Assembly (NCBI GenBank): GCA_038198445.1
Contig: JBBPZZ010000013.1
Coordinates: 16,738 to 80,737 of the forward strand
Source of the DNA: JACDDK01 sp038198445
GTDB lineage: Bacteria > Actinomycetota > Rubrobacteria > Rubrobacterales > Rubrobacteraceae
DNA length: 64,000 nt
Direction: 5' to 3'
Below, one piece after another: positions 1 to 8,675 of the stretch; position 1 is the stretch's first letter; each line of letters begins with the position of its first letter. The notes below the pieces were generated by a model that saw only the letters and a program-made list of their open reading frames with translations, ran no database searches and was not told the origin of the DNA. A program made the translations under genes and the position numbers.

Positions 1-2
1 CG

Positions 3-482
3 ATAGTAGATGAAGTCTCGAAGCTCGCCAACTGGCAAGACACCTTCCTCCTGAGCGCGACGACCGGACGGAACGTCGCGCCGCTGATGGACGCTGTCGA
101 GGAGCTTTTGCCGCCTGGCCCGCGTTACTTCCCCGAAGGGGAGGTGACCGACCATCCCGAGTCCCTGATCCTCGCGGAGTACATTCGCGAGAAGGCGCTG
201 AACGCGCTTAGAGAAGAAGTCCCGCATGCGATAGCCGTCGAGGTCGAGGAAGTGGAGCGCAAGGAGAACGTCACCGTCATCTACGCGGTCATCCACGTCG
301 AGCGGAGCAGCCAGCGAATGATCGTCCTCGGCAAAGGCGGCAAGACCATCAAACACATCGGCACAGCGGCCCGCCGCGACGTGGAACGGCTGCTCGGTAC
401 CCGCATCTACCTGGACTTGAAGGTAAAGGTCAATCCTGGATGGCGAAGCGACACGAAGTTCCTTGAGCGGCTAGGGTTATAA
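3..482 (+). CDS. era: GTPase Era, C-terminal part (5' end outside window)
   Basis: Era is a GTPase that binds the 3' end of 16S rRNA and helps mature the 30S subunit. The reading frame is open from base 3, so the gene starts before the window. The visible part begins just ahead of the G5-type motif LLSATTGRN (about 45-70), and the KH RNA-binding domain follows with the GxxG-type loop VLGKGGKTIKHIG at about 325-366. It ends with the usual Era tail around NPGWRSD. The N-terminal GTPase motifs G1-G4 lie outside the window. deoC follows after 43 bases. Confidence 0.93.
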   Translation: MVDEVSKLANWQDTFLLSATTGRNVAPLMDAVEELLPPGPRYFPEGEVTDHPESLILAEYIREKALNALREEVPHAIAVEVEEVERKENVTVIYAVIHVERSSQRMIVLGKGGKTIKHIGTAARRDVERLLGTRIYLDLKVKVNPGWRSDTKFLERLGL

Positions 483-525
483 TGTCCGCCGTGACTAATT
501 CAAGTTGGAACCAGGAGGACGGCTA

Positions 526-1233
526 ATGGCGATGAGGGTGCGGGAGTTCGCTAAGACGGTGGACCATACCCTGTTGAAGCCGGACTGCGTAGATAAGGAT
601 ATCGTACGGCTCTGTGAGGAGGCGGCTCGTTACCACTTCGCTGCGGTCTGCATACCTCCATGCTACGTGCGGCTCGCCGCCAAAGAGCTGCGCGGGGTAG
701 ACGTGAAGGTCGCGACCGTAATCTCTTTCCCCTTCGGGGCTGACACGACCTCCATCAAGGCCGCCGCCGTCCGGGACGCCATTATCGGCGGGGCTTCAGA
801 GTTGGATGTGGTGATGAACATCTCCAGGTTTCTTTCTGGCGACTTCAACTACGTCGCCGAGGAGCTTGCGAGCCTCAACCAGGAGGTTAGCGCCGTCGCC
901 ATGAACAACGGCCTGAACGACGTTGTAGTTAAAGTAATAGTTGAGACTGCCTACCTCACGGACAAAATGAAGCGCCTCGCCACCCAGATCGTGGCCGCGA
1001 GCGGCGCGGACTTTATAAAGACCTCGACAGGCTTCGCCCCGGTGGGCGCAACCGTTGAGGACGTGGCTCTGCTACGGGAAGAAGCCCCCGAAGGTCTGGC
1101 GGTGAAGGCTTCCGGCGGCATCCGAACCCTCCAGGACGCCCTCGATATTCTAAACGCCGGGGCTTCGCGGCTGGGCATGAGCGCCGGTGTGTCAATCATG
1201 GAAGAGGCCGAGAGTGGCGGTCTACAAGAGTAA
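526..1233 (+). CDS. deoC: deoxyribose-phosphate aldolase
   Basis: DeoC cleaves 2-deoxyribose 5-phosphate to glyceraldehyde 3-phosphate and acetaldehyde in deoxynucleoside breakdown. The 235-residue TIM barrel has the family's catalytic set: Asp94 in LDVVMN, the Schiff-base Lys155 in FIKTSTGF and Lys194 in VKASGGI. A TTG at 505 is in frame. The ATG at 526 is preferred because GGAGGA at 514-519 sits 6 bases before it. The 3' end overlaps recO by 20 bases, so the two are probably translated from one message. Confidence 0.95.
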   Translation: MAMRVREFAKTVDHTLLKPDCVDKDIVRLCEEAARYHFAAVCIPPCYVRLAAKELRGVDVKVATVISFPFGADTTSIKAAAVRDAIIGGASELDVVMNISRFLSGDFNYVAEELASLNQEVSAVAMNNGLNDVVVKVIVETAYLTDKMKRLATQIVAASGADFIKTSTGFAPVGATVEDVALLREEAPEGLAVKASGGIRTLQDALDILNAGASRLGMSAGVSIMEEAESGGLQE

Positions 1234-1975
1234 AGGTATAGTTCTGCGTTCGATTCGCTACGGCGAGGCTGACCGTATACTCGACCTTTACACGCAAGAC
1301 TCCGGTCTCATCTCCGTCATCGCAAAGGGTATCCGCCGCACGAGATCTCGTTTCGGCGCCCGCCTGGAGCCCCTCTCCTGCGTGGACTTTATGGCTTATC
1401 AAGGCCGCACCCTGGATACCATCACCCAGGCCGAAGTGCTGCGAAGCTTCCATGAGGTTCGGGAGGATCTCTCGCGCTTCGAGGCCGCTGGAGGTATGGT
1501 GCGGGCCGTGCGCGCCCTCTCCGGCGGTGATGAGGCGGACCGGCGCGTCTTTAATCTTCTCTACAAGGCCCTGGACGCACTGGAGGGTCAAAGCTCCGCC
1601 TACAAGTCCGTCGAGGCTGCATTCGGCCTCAAGCTCTCCATTCTCGCCGGCTACGCGCCGCAACTCGACGCTTGCCTCAACTGCGGAGCGACTTCCGAGT
1701 TAGCCGGAGAAAATCCCTACTTCGCGCCTTCCCTTGGTGGCGTGCTCTGCTCCGATTGCCGGGTGGCTTCGGACGACTCTTTCCCGATACCGCCGGAGAC
1801 CCTGGAACGGCTGAAGTTACTAATCGAACGTCCCTTGCGCGAGGCTGCCTCGGAAAATCTGACGGAACAGAGCGTACTTCGCGTCGTCAGATCCCATCTG
1901 CTCGCCCATGCGCCAGGCAATATATCTGGAGTCGTGGCAGGTACGACCGGCTCAAAGGCTCGCAAACCGGCGTGA
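1214..1975 (+). CDS. recO: DNA repair protein RecO
   Basis: RecO works with RecR and RecF to load RecA onto SSB-coated gaps. The protein has 253 residues, the normal length. It has an N-terminal OB fold (YKSKGIVLRSIRYGEADRI) and a C-terminal helical domain with a four-cysteine zinc finger (CLNCG and CSDC, about residues 155-185), as in Gram-positive RecO. GTG at 1214 is chosen over an upstream in-frame GTG at 1187 because GAAGAGG (1201-1207) precedes it and the family's conserved sequence starts immediately after. It overlaps deoC. Confidence 0.93.
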   Translation: MAVYKSKGIVLRSIRYGEADRILDLYTQDSGLISVIAKGIRRTRSRFGARLEPLSCVDFMAYQGRTLDTITQAEVLRSFHEVREDLSRFEAAGGMVRAVRALSGGDEADRRVFNLLYKALDALEGQSSAYKSVEAAFGLKLSILAGYAPQLDACLNCGATSELAGENPYFAPSLGGVLCSDCRVASDDSFPIPPETLERLKLLIERPLREAASENLTEQSVLRVVRSHLLAHAPGNISGVVAGTTGSKARKPA

Positions 1976-1997
1976 AACGCCTGAAACCCACAACGGC

Positions 1998-2951
1998 GTG
2001 AGCGCGGGCTCGCCTCAGTGGGCATGTGAGTCGAGCGTCGGCCGTGTAAGGCCGGAGCCTCCCGATGGAGTCCGCAACGAGTTCCAACGCGACCGGGACC
2101 GGATAATCCACGCCAAGTCTTTTCGGCGTTTGATGCACAAGACCCAGGTCTTCATATCGCCAGACGGCGATCATTACCGTACTCGTCTCACGCATACGCT
2201 GGAGATGATGCAGGTCTCCCGCACCATCGCCCGCGCCCTCGCCCTCAACGAAGACCTCACCGAAGCCATAGCTTTCGGCCACGATCTCGGACACACGCCA
2301 TTCGGCCACACCGGCGAAGAAGCCCTGGCCCGCATACTGGCCTCCCACGGGCGTAGCTTCCGCCACAACGAACATTCCTTGCGCGTGGTCGATAAACTGG
2401 AGAGAAACGGCGAGGGATTAAACCTCACATTAGAGGTTAGAGACGGGATACTTAACCATACAGGGAAAGGCTACCCCTCGACCCGCGAAGGTGAGATCGT
2501 CCGGATCGCCGATCGGATCGCCTACGTGAACCACGACGTGGATGACGCTCTGCGAGCGGGGATTATCTCCTGGAAAGACCTTCCCAAGAAACCGATCGCC
2601 GTTCTCGGGGAGAAGATGAGCGTCAGGATAGACACCCTGGTGCGGGACATGATCTCTAACTCTGAAAAAGGAGGTAAGGTAGCATTATCGGACGCGGTGT
2701 ACGAGGCGTTAATGGAGCTAAGGACCTGGTTATTCACGAACGTCTACCGCAACATACGCTCGCGAGAGAACCAGAAGGCGGCTGGCGTTGTTACCGCGTT
2801 GTTCGAGCATTACCTGGAGTGTCCCGAGGAGCGAACAGTCAGCGATCCCGACCCGATCCTGGAGACGACCGACTTCGTGGCAGGCATGACCGACCGCTAC
2901 GCCATCGCTACCTACAAGCGCCTCTTTATTCCGCGAGGCGACGTCATCTGA
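1998..2951 (+). CDS. dgt: dGTPase-like HD-domain deoxynucleoside triphosphate triphosphohydrolase
   Basis: Family members split dNTPs into deoxynucleosides and tripolyphosphate using an HD metal site. The signature FGHDLGHTPFGH is present, with RTRLTHTLEM (first His ligand) before it and IADRIAYVNHDVDD (last Asp) after it. N-terminal residues VRNEFQRDRDRIIHAKSFRRL are typical of the Dgt-like subfamily. The start is uncertain. The frame is open to ATG 1908 inside recO, but that would overlap recO by 68 bases. The GTG at 1998, 22 bases after the recO stop, is the better choice although its ribosome binding site is weak. Substrate specificity cannot be read from sequence. Confidence 0.85.
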   Translation: MSAGSPQWACESSVGRVRPEPPDGVRNEFQRDRDRIIHAKSFRRLMHKTQVFISPDGDHYRTRLTHTLEMMQVSRTIARALALNEDLTEAIAFGHDLGHTPFGHTGEEALARILASHGRSFRHNEHSLRVVDKLERNGEGLNLTLEVRDGILNHTGKGYPSTREGEIVRIADRIAYVNHDVDDALRAGIISWKDLPKKPIAVLGEKMSVRIDTLVRDMISNSEKGGKVALSDAVYEALMELRTWLFTNVYRNIRSRENQKAAGVVTALFEHYLECPEERTVSDPDPILETTDFVAGMTDRYAIATYKRLFIPRGDVI

Positions 2952-2978
2952 AAGGAAAGGTAGGGCTGAGGGGCGCGA

Positions 2979-3390
2979 GTGTCCGGCTACAAAGAAAACG
3001 TCGCGGGCGTTGTTTATCTCGTGAATCCGGTGGTAGGGGACGAAGAGCTAAATGCCCTCTTCGCGGCATCTTGGGAGGGGATGCGTGGACGGACTTCGAG
3101 CCAATTTTGAGTAAGAGTCTTGCGTTTGTTTGCGCGTACCGGGCGGGGCGTCTGAGCGGGCGTTGTCAACCTGGCATGGGACGGGGGCAGTCATGCGTTC
3201 CTGCTGGATACTATGGGGCATGAGGACGTTTGGCGGCAGGGAATCGGACGAGAGCTGGTTCGCCGGGCGACAGAGGTGACCCGAAGGCGCGGTGCCAAGT
3301 GGCTGCAAGTATAGACTGCGAGCCGCGGCTGCGCGGATTTTACGCGCGTTGCGGATTCACGGTAAAAACTAAGAACACGACGTGCGCTGG
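2979..3390 (+). pseudogene. decayed GNAT-family N-acetyltransferase
   Basis: No single frame spans this gap, but pieces of one GNAT protein can be read in order. GTG 2979 opens VSGYKENVAGVVYLV...ELNALFAASWEG in frame 3. WTDFEPILSKSLAFVCAYR continues in frame 2 (about 3083-3157). VNLAWDGGSHAFLLD followed by WRQGIGRELVRRATEV returns in frame 3 (about 3165-3310) and meets an in-frame TAG at 3312. EPRLRGFYARCGF follows in frame 2. RQGIGRELV is the acetyl-CoA-binding motif A, and FYARCGF is the usual C-terminal GNAT signature. At least three frameshifts make this a dead gene. It converges with ppc, and its original substrate is unknown. Confidence 0.85.
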
Positions 3391-3401
3391 GGCTTCTTGC
3401 G

Positions 3402-6218
3402 TCAGCCGGTGTTCAACATCCCGGAGGAGATGCCGGAGATGGTCAGGAGGAGCGTCTTGAGGATATCTTCCCGTTTTGGGGAGTCTTCCGGGAGGGAGCG
3501 GAGCCGTCGGAGCAGGCTTACCTGGATGTATGATAGTGGGTCCACGTAGGGATTTCGCAGACGTATGGACCTTTGGAGGACCGGGCTGTCGTCGAGCAGG
3601 TTTTCGTTGCCGGTTATCTTCAGGACGGCTTCTACGCAGGCTGCGTGCTCCTCGGTGACGCGGTTTCGCAGACGGTCGCGGATTTTAGGATCATTCACCA
3701 GCGTAGTGTAGGTCTCCGCGATACGCAGGTCGCTCTTGGCGAGAGTCATCTGCATGAAGCCCATCAGCGTTCGGAAGAAGGGCCACTCAGAGTACATCTC
3801 TCGCAGAATGTCGAGGCCGTCGTCACGCTGGAGATAACCGCCGAGCGCCGTGCCTGCTCCGTACCAGGACGGTAGCAACAAGCGGTTCTGAGTCCAGGCG
3901 AACACCCAGGGTATGGCTCTCAGACTGGAAACCTCGGTATTCTGTGCTCGACGCGCGGGCCGACTACCCATGTTTAGTAGTGACAGCTCTCCGATGGGTG
4001 ATGCTTCGGCGAAGAACGTCAGGAAGTCCTTGTCTTCGTAGACCAGGCGCCGGTAGGCCGACTGTGAGGTAGTGGAGAGCACTTTCATCGCCTCGCACCA
4101 GCGCGCGGCGGGCTTTTGAGGATTGCTTTCGGCGCTCGCTTCGAGGACGGCGGCCAGGGTGGTATCCAGATTTCGCCTGGCAAGTCCCTGCATACTATAC
4201 TTGAACGAGATGACTTCGCCTTGCTCTGTTATCCGAATCTTTCCATCGAGGGTTCCGGTCGGCTGGGCCATTATGGCGTCGTAGCTCGGACCGCCGCCGC
4301 GTCCGGCGCTGCCGCCGCGGCCGTGGAAGAGACGCAGCTCAACGCCGTGTTCTTTCGCGACCGTGGTGAGGGCGCCCTGCGCTTCATACAGGGTCCAGTT
4401 ACTGGTCACGTAGCCCGCGTCCTTACCGGAGTCGCTGTAGCCGAGCATGATCTCCTGCAGATCCCCGCCCCGCGATAGGGAGGACCGATAGAAGGGATCG
4501 TCCAGCAACCGGCGCAGGACTTCCGGCGCTCGTTCGAGGTCATCCACGGTTTCGAAGAGTGGCGTGACCCGCAAATAACTGGCGGTACACCCACCTCTCT
4601 CGTCAACGTCCAGCAGGCCAACCCGACGCGCCAGTAGTTGTACTGAAAGGACATCGCTCGCCTGTTGAGCCATGCTCAGTATGAACGTCTCGACCGGCGG
4701 TTCGGAAAATTCGTCTTTAGCCTGCCGAATACGTTCAAACGTCTCCAGCACCCCACGGGTCTCCTCCGAGAGTCCCTCCGGTTGAGGAAGATTCAGGTCG
4801 GGGTCGCTCACGAGCCGTCTCAATAGGGAGGCGCGGTCCTCTTCGCCCATCTCCGTAAGACGCTCGCCCGTCGCGGACGCTATAAGGTCGCCGGCCGCCT
4901 CCACGACGCGGGCGCTCTCCTGGCGCACGTCCAGCTTCGCCAGATGAAAGCCGAAGACCTCCGCCTGGCGGATGAGGTCGCGGAGCGCGCCGTTCGCCAC
5001 ACGCTCGCCGCCGTGATCGAGCAGGCTGCGCTGGATCATCCGCAAATCTTCCATGAACCCGCTTACGTTCCCGTAGGCCGCCGGGGAGTTGGGGGAGTCG
5101 AGGGTCAGCTTCAGACGCTCGGACATTATGAGTAACTTTTGGTAGTAGATCTCGTTGGTATCTTCGCCCCGATTGCGGTCGACGCTCTCCGGCAGCGGCA
5201 CCTCACTCCGCTCCACGGACGCTGTCAACTCCTCCGAAACCGCGACTATTTTCGACGATTGGCTCATGTGGTCAGCCAGTTCGAGCGCCGAACTTATGTG
5301 ACGGTTCAAGATCAACTCCTGGTGCAACCCGAGCGCCGTGGTCAAAGTCTCGGGTTTTACGAATGGGTTGCCGTCCTGATCTCCGCCTACCCAAGAACCG
5401 AACTCCAGAACTCTTCCGAGGCTTGGCGTATCTTCTGGGAAGCGGCGGGCCAGCTCATCCTCGAACTCCCGGTACACTTCGAGCGTGGCCGAGAGGAGAG
5501 GATGCTCGAAGAAGAGCAGGGTACGCTGTATCTCTTGCGACACTTTGGGGCGACGGGTGCGTAGCTCATCCGTCTGCCAGAGCAACGTAACTTCTTCGGC
5601 CAGTTTTTCCTCCAGCCTGCGCCGCTCCTTCCAGGTAAGCAACCCGGACTCGAACTCCTCCAGCATCTCTCCAATCCTGTCGTGCTTGAGACGGATGCTC
5701 CTTCTCAGAGCCTCTGTTGGATGCGCCGTCAGAACCAGCCCCACGTTCATCCCATCGAGTTTTCGTTGCAGGGACTTACCCTGGATCCCGTCTTCGCCGA
5801 GCCGCGAGAGTGTGCTCGCCAGCGAAGCGCGCTGCGGGGGATTGTCGGGTGAAGACTCATACTGTCTGCGGCGCCGAACGCGATGGTACCGCTCAGCGAT
5901 GTTGATCAACTGGAAGTACACCGAGAAGGCCCGGACGATGCGTTCCAGGTCACCGGCCTCAGTACCTTCTATCCGCTGCTTCAGACGGTCATCGAGGCTA
6001 GGGTCGTAGTCAAAACGGAGCCGCTTGCACAGGAGTCTTATCGCCTCCTCCTCGTTGAAGAGGTCCTCGCCCTCCTGTTCGATGAGCACCTGTCCTAGAA
6101 CTCGTCCGAGCAGGTTGATGTCCCGCCGCAGAGGTTCGTCTTTTTTCTCGAAGCCAATGCCGGGAAGTTCCGCATACTCAGCGGTAGGCTCGCGACTGGA
6201 TTGATGGGAGGTATTCAT
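3402..6218 (-). CDS. ppc: phosphoenolpyruvate carboxylase
   Basis: This enzyme makes oxaloacetate from PEP and bicarbonate, refilling the TCA cycle. At about 938 residues it is the standard bacterial length. Both active-site signatures are present: VLTAHPTEALRRSI with the catalytic His, and LFHGRGGSAGRGGGPS in the C-terminal half. The conserved LGYSDSGKDAGY is also there. The C terminus ends GMLNTG, the invariant PEPC ending. ATG 6218 is preferred over TTG 6221, although no strong ribosome binding site is seen. The gene is divergent from dnaG across about 80 bases and convergent with the GNAT remnant. Confidence 0.97.
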   Translation of the reverse strand: MNTSHQSSREPTAEYAELPGIGFEKKDEPLRRDINLLGRVLGQVLIEQEGEDLFNEEEAIRLLCKRLRFDYDPSLDDRLKQRIEGTEAGDLERIVRAFSVYFQLINIAERYHRVRRRRQYESSPDNPPQRASLASTLSRLGEDGIQGKSLQRKLDGMNVGLVLTAHPTEALRRSIRLKHDRIGEMLEEFESGLLTWKERRRLEEKLAEEVTLLWQTDELRTRRPKVSQEIQRTLLFFEHPLLSATLEVYREFEDELARRFPEDTPSLGRVLEFGSWVGGDQDGNPFVKPETLTTALGLHQELILNRHISSALELADHMSQSSKIVAVSEELTASVERSEVPLPESVDRNRGEDTNEIYYQKLLIMSERLKLTLDSPNSPAAYGNVSGFMEDLRMIQRSLLDHGGERVANGALRDLIRQAEVFGFHLAKLDVRQESARVVEAAGDLIASATGERLTEMGEEDRASLLRRLVSDPDLNLPQPEGLSEETRGVLETFERIRQAKDEFSEPPVETFILSMAQQASDVLSVQLLARRVGLLDVDERGGCTASYLRVTPLFETVDDLERAPEVLRRLLDDPFYRSSLSRGGDLQEIMLGYSDSGKDAGYVTSNWTLYEAQGALTTVAKEHGVELRLFHGRGGSAGRGGGPSYDAIMAQPTGTLDGKIRITEQGEVISFKYSMQGLARRNLDTTLAAVLEASAESNPQKPAARWCEAMKVLSTTSQSAYRRLVYEDKDFLTFFAEASPIGELSLLNMGSRPARRAQNTEVSSLRAIPWVFAWTQNRLLLPSWYGAGTALGGYLQRDDGLDILREMYSEWPFFRTLMGFMQMTLAKSDLRIAETYTTLVNDPKIRDRLRNRVTEEHAACVEAVLKITGNENLLDDSPVLQRSIRLRNPYVDPLSYIQVSLLRRLRSLPEDSPKREDILKTLLLTISGISSGMLNTG

Positions 6219-6268
6219 CAAGTGTAGAGTAACATTAGCCTTGTGCGTATTAAGGTGGATGAAGGATA

Positions 6269-6286
6269 TTTGTACAGAGGTACAAA
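6269..6286. promoter_or_regulatory. palindrome over the dnaG ribosome binding site
   Basis: TTTGTAC (6269-6275) and GTACAAA (6280-6286) form a perfect 7-bp inverted repeat with a 4-base centre. It lies between the divergent ppc and dnaG genes. Its right arm runs into the dnaG Shine-Dalgarno AAGGAG (6286-6291). It could be a protein operator, or an RNA hairpin reducing dnaG translation. The regulator is unknown. Confidence 0.5.
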
Positions 6287-6298
6287 AGGAGCCGACCC

Positions 6299-8071
6299 TT
6301 GAGAATATCGCAACGCAGCATAGACGAGGTGCGTGAGGCGGCCAATATCGTCGAAGTCGCCTCCGAGTTCACCGCCCTGCGGCGACAGGGTACGCGGTTC
6401 TCCGGCCTTTGCCCGTATCCAGATCACCAGGAGAAAACACCCTCGTTCAGCGTCTCGCCGGATAGAGGGTTTTACTACTGTTTCGGCTGCCAGAAGGGGG
6501 GGGATGCGATCAAGCTCGTCACCGAGCTCAAGTCCTTCTCTTTTTCGGAGTCGATCTCCTATCTTGCCGAACGCTCCGGGGTGGAACTGGAGTTTGAGGG
6601 CGACTCGTCAACCGACTCCGAAGCCGCGAAGAAACGTAACCACCGTAGACGCATGGTTTATAAGGCACTGGCCGCCGCGGCCGTCTACTACCACAAGTAC
6701 CTGCTAAAGGCCCAAACTAGCGAGGCCGCGTCCGCCCGCCAATACCTCGATGGACGCGGCCTGACGATTTCTACTATAGGAGAATTCCGTCTGGGGTATG
6801 CGCCACCGCGAGGAAGTTCGGGTTTCTTGCAGGCTGCTCGCAAGCTGGGGCTTGAGCGAGAGGCTCTCGATTCCGCGGGGCTTCTATCTTCGCGGGGCGG
6901 AGAGCGGTTTGCCGGAAGGATCACGTTCCCCATCTCTGACCGGCGTGGCCGGATCGTTGGCTTCGGCGCTCGGGCTCTTGGCGACGACCACCCCAAGTAC
7001 CTCAACTCGCCGGAGACTCAAGTCTTCAACAAGCGGGAGCTTCTCTATGGATTCCCGCAGGTAACGGAGGTCATGCGTAAAGAGCGCGCGGCGCTCGTGG
7101 TAGAGGGCTACACCGACGTTCTGATGCTCTATCAGTCCGGCATAAAGAACGCTGTCGCGACGCTGGGTACGGCGACCACGCCGGCCCACCTGAAGACTCT
7201 CAGCGGCTACGCGGAGCGAATCTATATTCTGTTCGACCCTGATGCGGCTGGGGAGAAAGCTATAGAAAGGGCCGCGGAGACAGCCGCGGAGATGAAGCTG
7301 GACCTTCGCGTACTTCGTCTGTCCGAGGATCCGGCCGACTGGCTCCTTGAACATCAGTCAAGCGAGTTCGCCGAACAGCTCTCCGGTGCCGTGCCTGTAT
7401 TGGAGTACATATTTCGCCGCAAGGCCGAACACGCTCGGGGGGCGGGCTCCGCCGAACGGGCTCGGGTGCTCGCGGAGATCAAAGATCTTCTGGGACGCAT
7501 CGAAGACCCTGTTTTTCATGGAGACGCCATTCGTATCGCTGCTGAATCACTTGGGGTGCGTCCAGAGGCTCTCGAAAAGCCTGGGCCTGTACGGACGGGC
7601 GCGCTCGGGAGGCGGCATTCGCCTTCCGCGCCGCAAGACCCGCATCTGCAGGCCGGGCGCGAGGTGATCGCCCTGATCCTGGCCCGTCCCGACCTCACGA
7701 GGAAACCACTGATCGAGGGGATATCGGTAGCCGGGTTTCCCGAGCCTGTAAAAACAAGCGCGGGAGACTTTGTTGACGAGGATCACGCGGGCATATTCAC
7801 CGTGCTGGAGCAACATGCTGGCGACGACCTCGACGGGGTTTTCTCGGACGAGCGAATCCGCTCCCTCATGGATAAGGTCGCTGCACTCTCCTCGGAAGGA
7901 GAGACGCTGTACCCTTCTGAAGCGGCTATAAGAGAGGGATGGTTGAGGTTGGCGATCCTGAGCCGGGAGCGGGCCAAGCGCGAAACCTCCGACTTCGACG
8001 TAAAGGATTATCTGCACTCTGAAATCCAAACCCTGAAGGATGCTTTGCGCGCCGTCGGCGCGGAGGCTTGA
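6299..8071 (+). CDS. dnaG: DNA primase
   Basis: DnaG makes RNA primers at the replication fork. In order, the 590-residue protein has the N-terminal CHC2-type zinc domain, the catalytic core and a C-terminal helicase-binding region. The zinc ligands sit in CPYPDHQEKTPSF, with the His five residues after the Cys rather than three, and in CFGC. The TOPRIM part has VVEGYTDVLML and FDPDAAGEKA with the acidic metal ligands. The start is TTG 6299, supported by AAGGAG at 6286-6291 with 7-base spacing. The two tRNA genes follow. Confidence 0.96.
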   Translation: MRISQRSIDEVREAANIVEVASEFTALRRQGTRFSGLCPYPDHQEKTPSFSVSPDRGFYYCFGCQKGGDAIKLVTELKSFSFSESISYLAERSGVELEFEGDSSTDSEAAKKRNHRRRMVYKALAAAAVYYHKYLLKAQTSEAASARQYLDGRGLTISTIGEFRLGYAPPRGSSGFLQAARKLGLEREALDSAGLLSSRGGERFAGRITFPISDRRGRIVGFGARALGDDHPKYLNSPETQVFNKRELLYGFPQVTEVMRKERAALVVEGYTDVLMLYQSGIKNAVATLGTATTPAHLKTLSGYAERIYILFDPDAAGEKAIERAAETAAEMKLDLRVLRLSEDPADWLLEHQSSEFAEQLSGAVPVLEYIFRRKAEHARGAGSAERARVLAEIKDLLGRIEDPVFHGDAIRIAAESLGVRPEALEKPGPVRTGALGRRHSPSAPQDPHLQAGREVIALILARPDLTRKPLIEGISVAGFPEPVKTSAGDFVDEDHAGIFTVLEQHAGDDLDGVFSDERIRSLMDKVAALSSEGETLYPSEAAIREGWLRLAILSRERAKRETSDFDVKDYLHSEIQTLKDALRAVGAEA

Positions 8072-8096
8072 AGCTCGACCTTCCGAACCTTATAAT
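8068..8096 (+). promoter_or_regulatory. promoter for tRNA-Asn
   Basis: A -35 box TTGAAG (8068-8073) and a perfect -10 box TATAAT (8091-8096) are separated by 17 bases. The predicted start near 8103 lies 7 bases before the mature tRNA-Asn 5' end. The -35 box overlaps the dnaG stop codon. Confidence 0.8.
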
Positions 8097-8109
8097 TCCA
8101 TCGCGGCAT

Positions 8110-8182
<73 letters not shown>

Positions 8183-8235
8183 CACGGCGATGACTTACGG
8201 TGGATCTCTTGGCGAGCCGTCTATCATCCCGAGTA

Positions 8236-8309
8236 GGGTCCATAGCTCAGTTGGTTAGAGCATCCGACTCATAATCGGACGGTCCCAGGTTCGAGTCCTG
8301 GTGGACCCA
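8236..8309 (+). tRNA. tRNA-Met (CAT)
   Basis: A 74-base cloverleaf. The acceptor stem GGGTCCA (8236-8242) pairs with TGGACCC (8302-8308), with discriminator A. The anticodon stem TCCGA/TCGGA encloses loop CTCATAA, anticodon CAT. The first acceptor pair is G-C, which argues against initiator tRNA. An elongator Met is most likely, but a tRNA-Ile2 with lysidine-modified CAT cannot be excluded by eye. It lies 53 bases after tRNA-Asn with no obvious promoter of its own. Confidence 0.93.
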
Positions 8310-8650
8310 CTTATAAAATCTCCATTAGCTCCCGAGACAGCCCAACTAGACCATCTCCGTATCCAACCGCCTAAGATACGCTGTTCTCTCCGCCAAGCCA
8401 CTACTGAGTTTACGAAAATACAACATGTTGTGCTTTGACCAGGATTCAATCTATATAGCACGACATTTCTGGGCTGGATCCTCCACCTCCACCTTGCCCG
8501 GATGCCCCTGGAAATAAGGTTTTTATAGGGACTCTATACCCTTGGGGTAAGGGATAAAGCAGCAAAACGGGACAGAATCCGGGTCCGGGGCTGCTTTCTA
8601 GCCGGTGACGTTGCGTATTTTCCGCCCATATGCAAGAATTTCTTCAGTTG
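8310..8650 (+). other. non-coding leader region between tRNA-Met and mraZ
   Basis: About 340 bases have no credible gene and are AT-richer than the surroundings. The stretch contains a 12-bp perfect palindrome, ACAACATGTTGT (8420-8431). It also has a short TACCC/GGGTA dyad near 8537-8549. An 8-bp inverted repeat, AAAGCAGC (8556-8563) and GCTGCTTT (8590-8597), could form a leader hairpin. A weak promoter candidate is GTGACG (8605-8610) and TATGCA (8629-8634) with an 18-base spacer, just ahead of the MraZ boxes. Confidence 0.5.
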
Positions 8651-8675
8651 TGGGTCAAAGTGGAGCGTAATGGGA
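8651..8675 (+). promoter_or_regulatory. MraZ operator: three boxes at 10-base spacing
   Basis: TGGGT (8651-8655), TGGAG (8661-8665) and TGGGA (8671-8675) start exactly 10 bases apart. In E. coli, MraZ represses its own operon by binding three TGGGN repeats with 5-base spacers. This array has the same geometry, with one mismatch in the middle box. The third box overlaps the ATG at 8670 and the ribosome binding site for a CTG start at 8685. Confidence 0.7.

Noticed and set aside
8255..8461. 68-codon minus-strand frame over tRNA-Met and the gap after it
   Set aside because: Half of it is the antisense of the tRNA gene, it has no ribosome binding site, and the rest shows no protein family.
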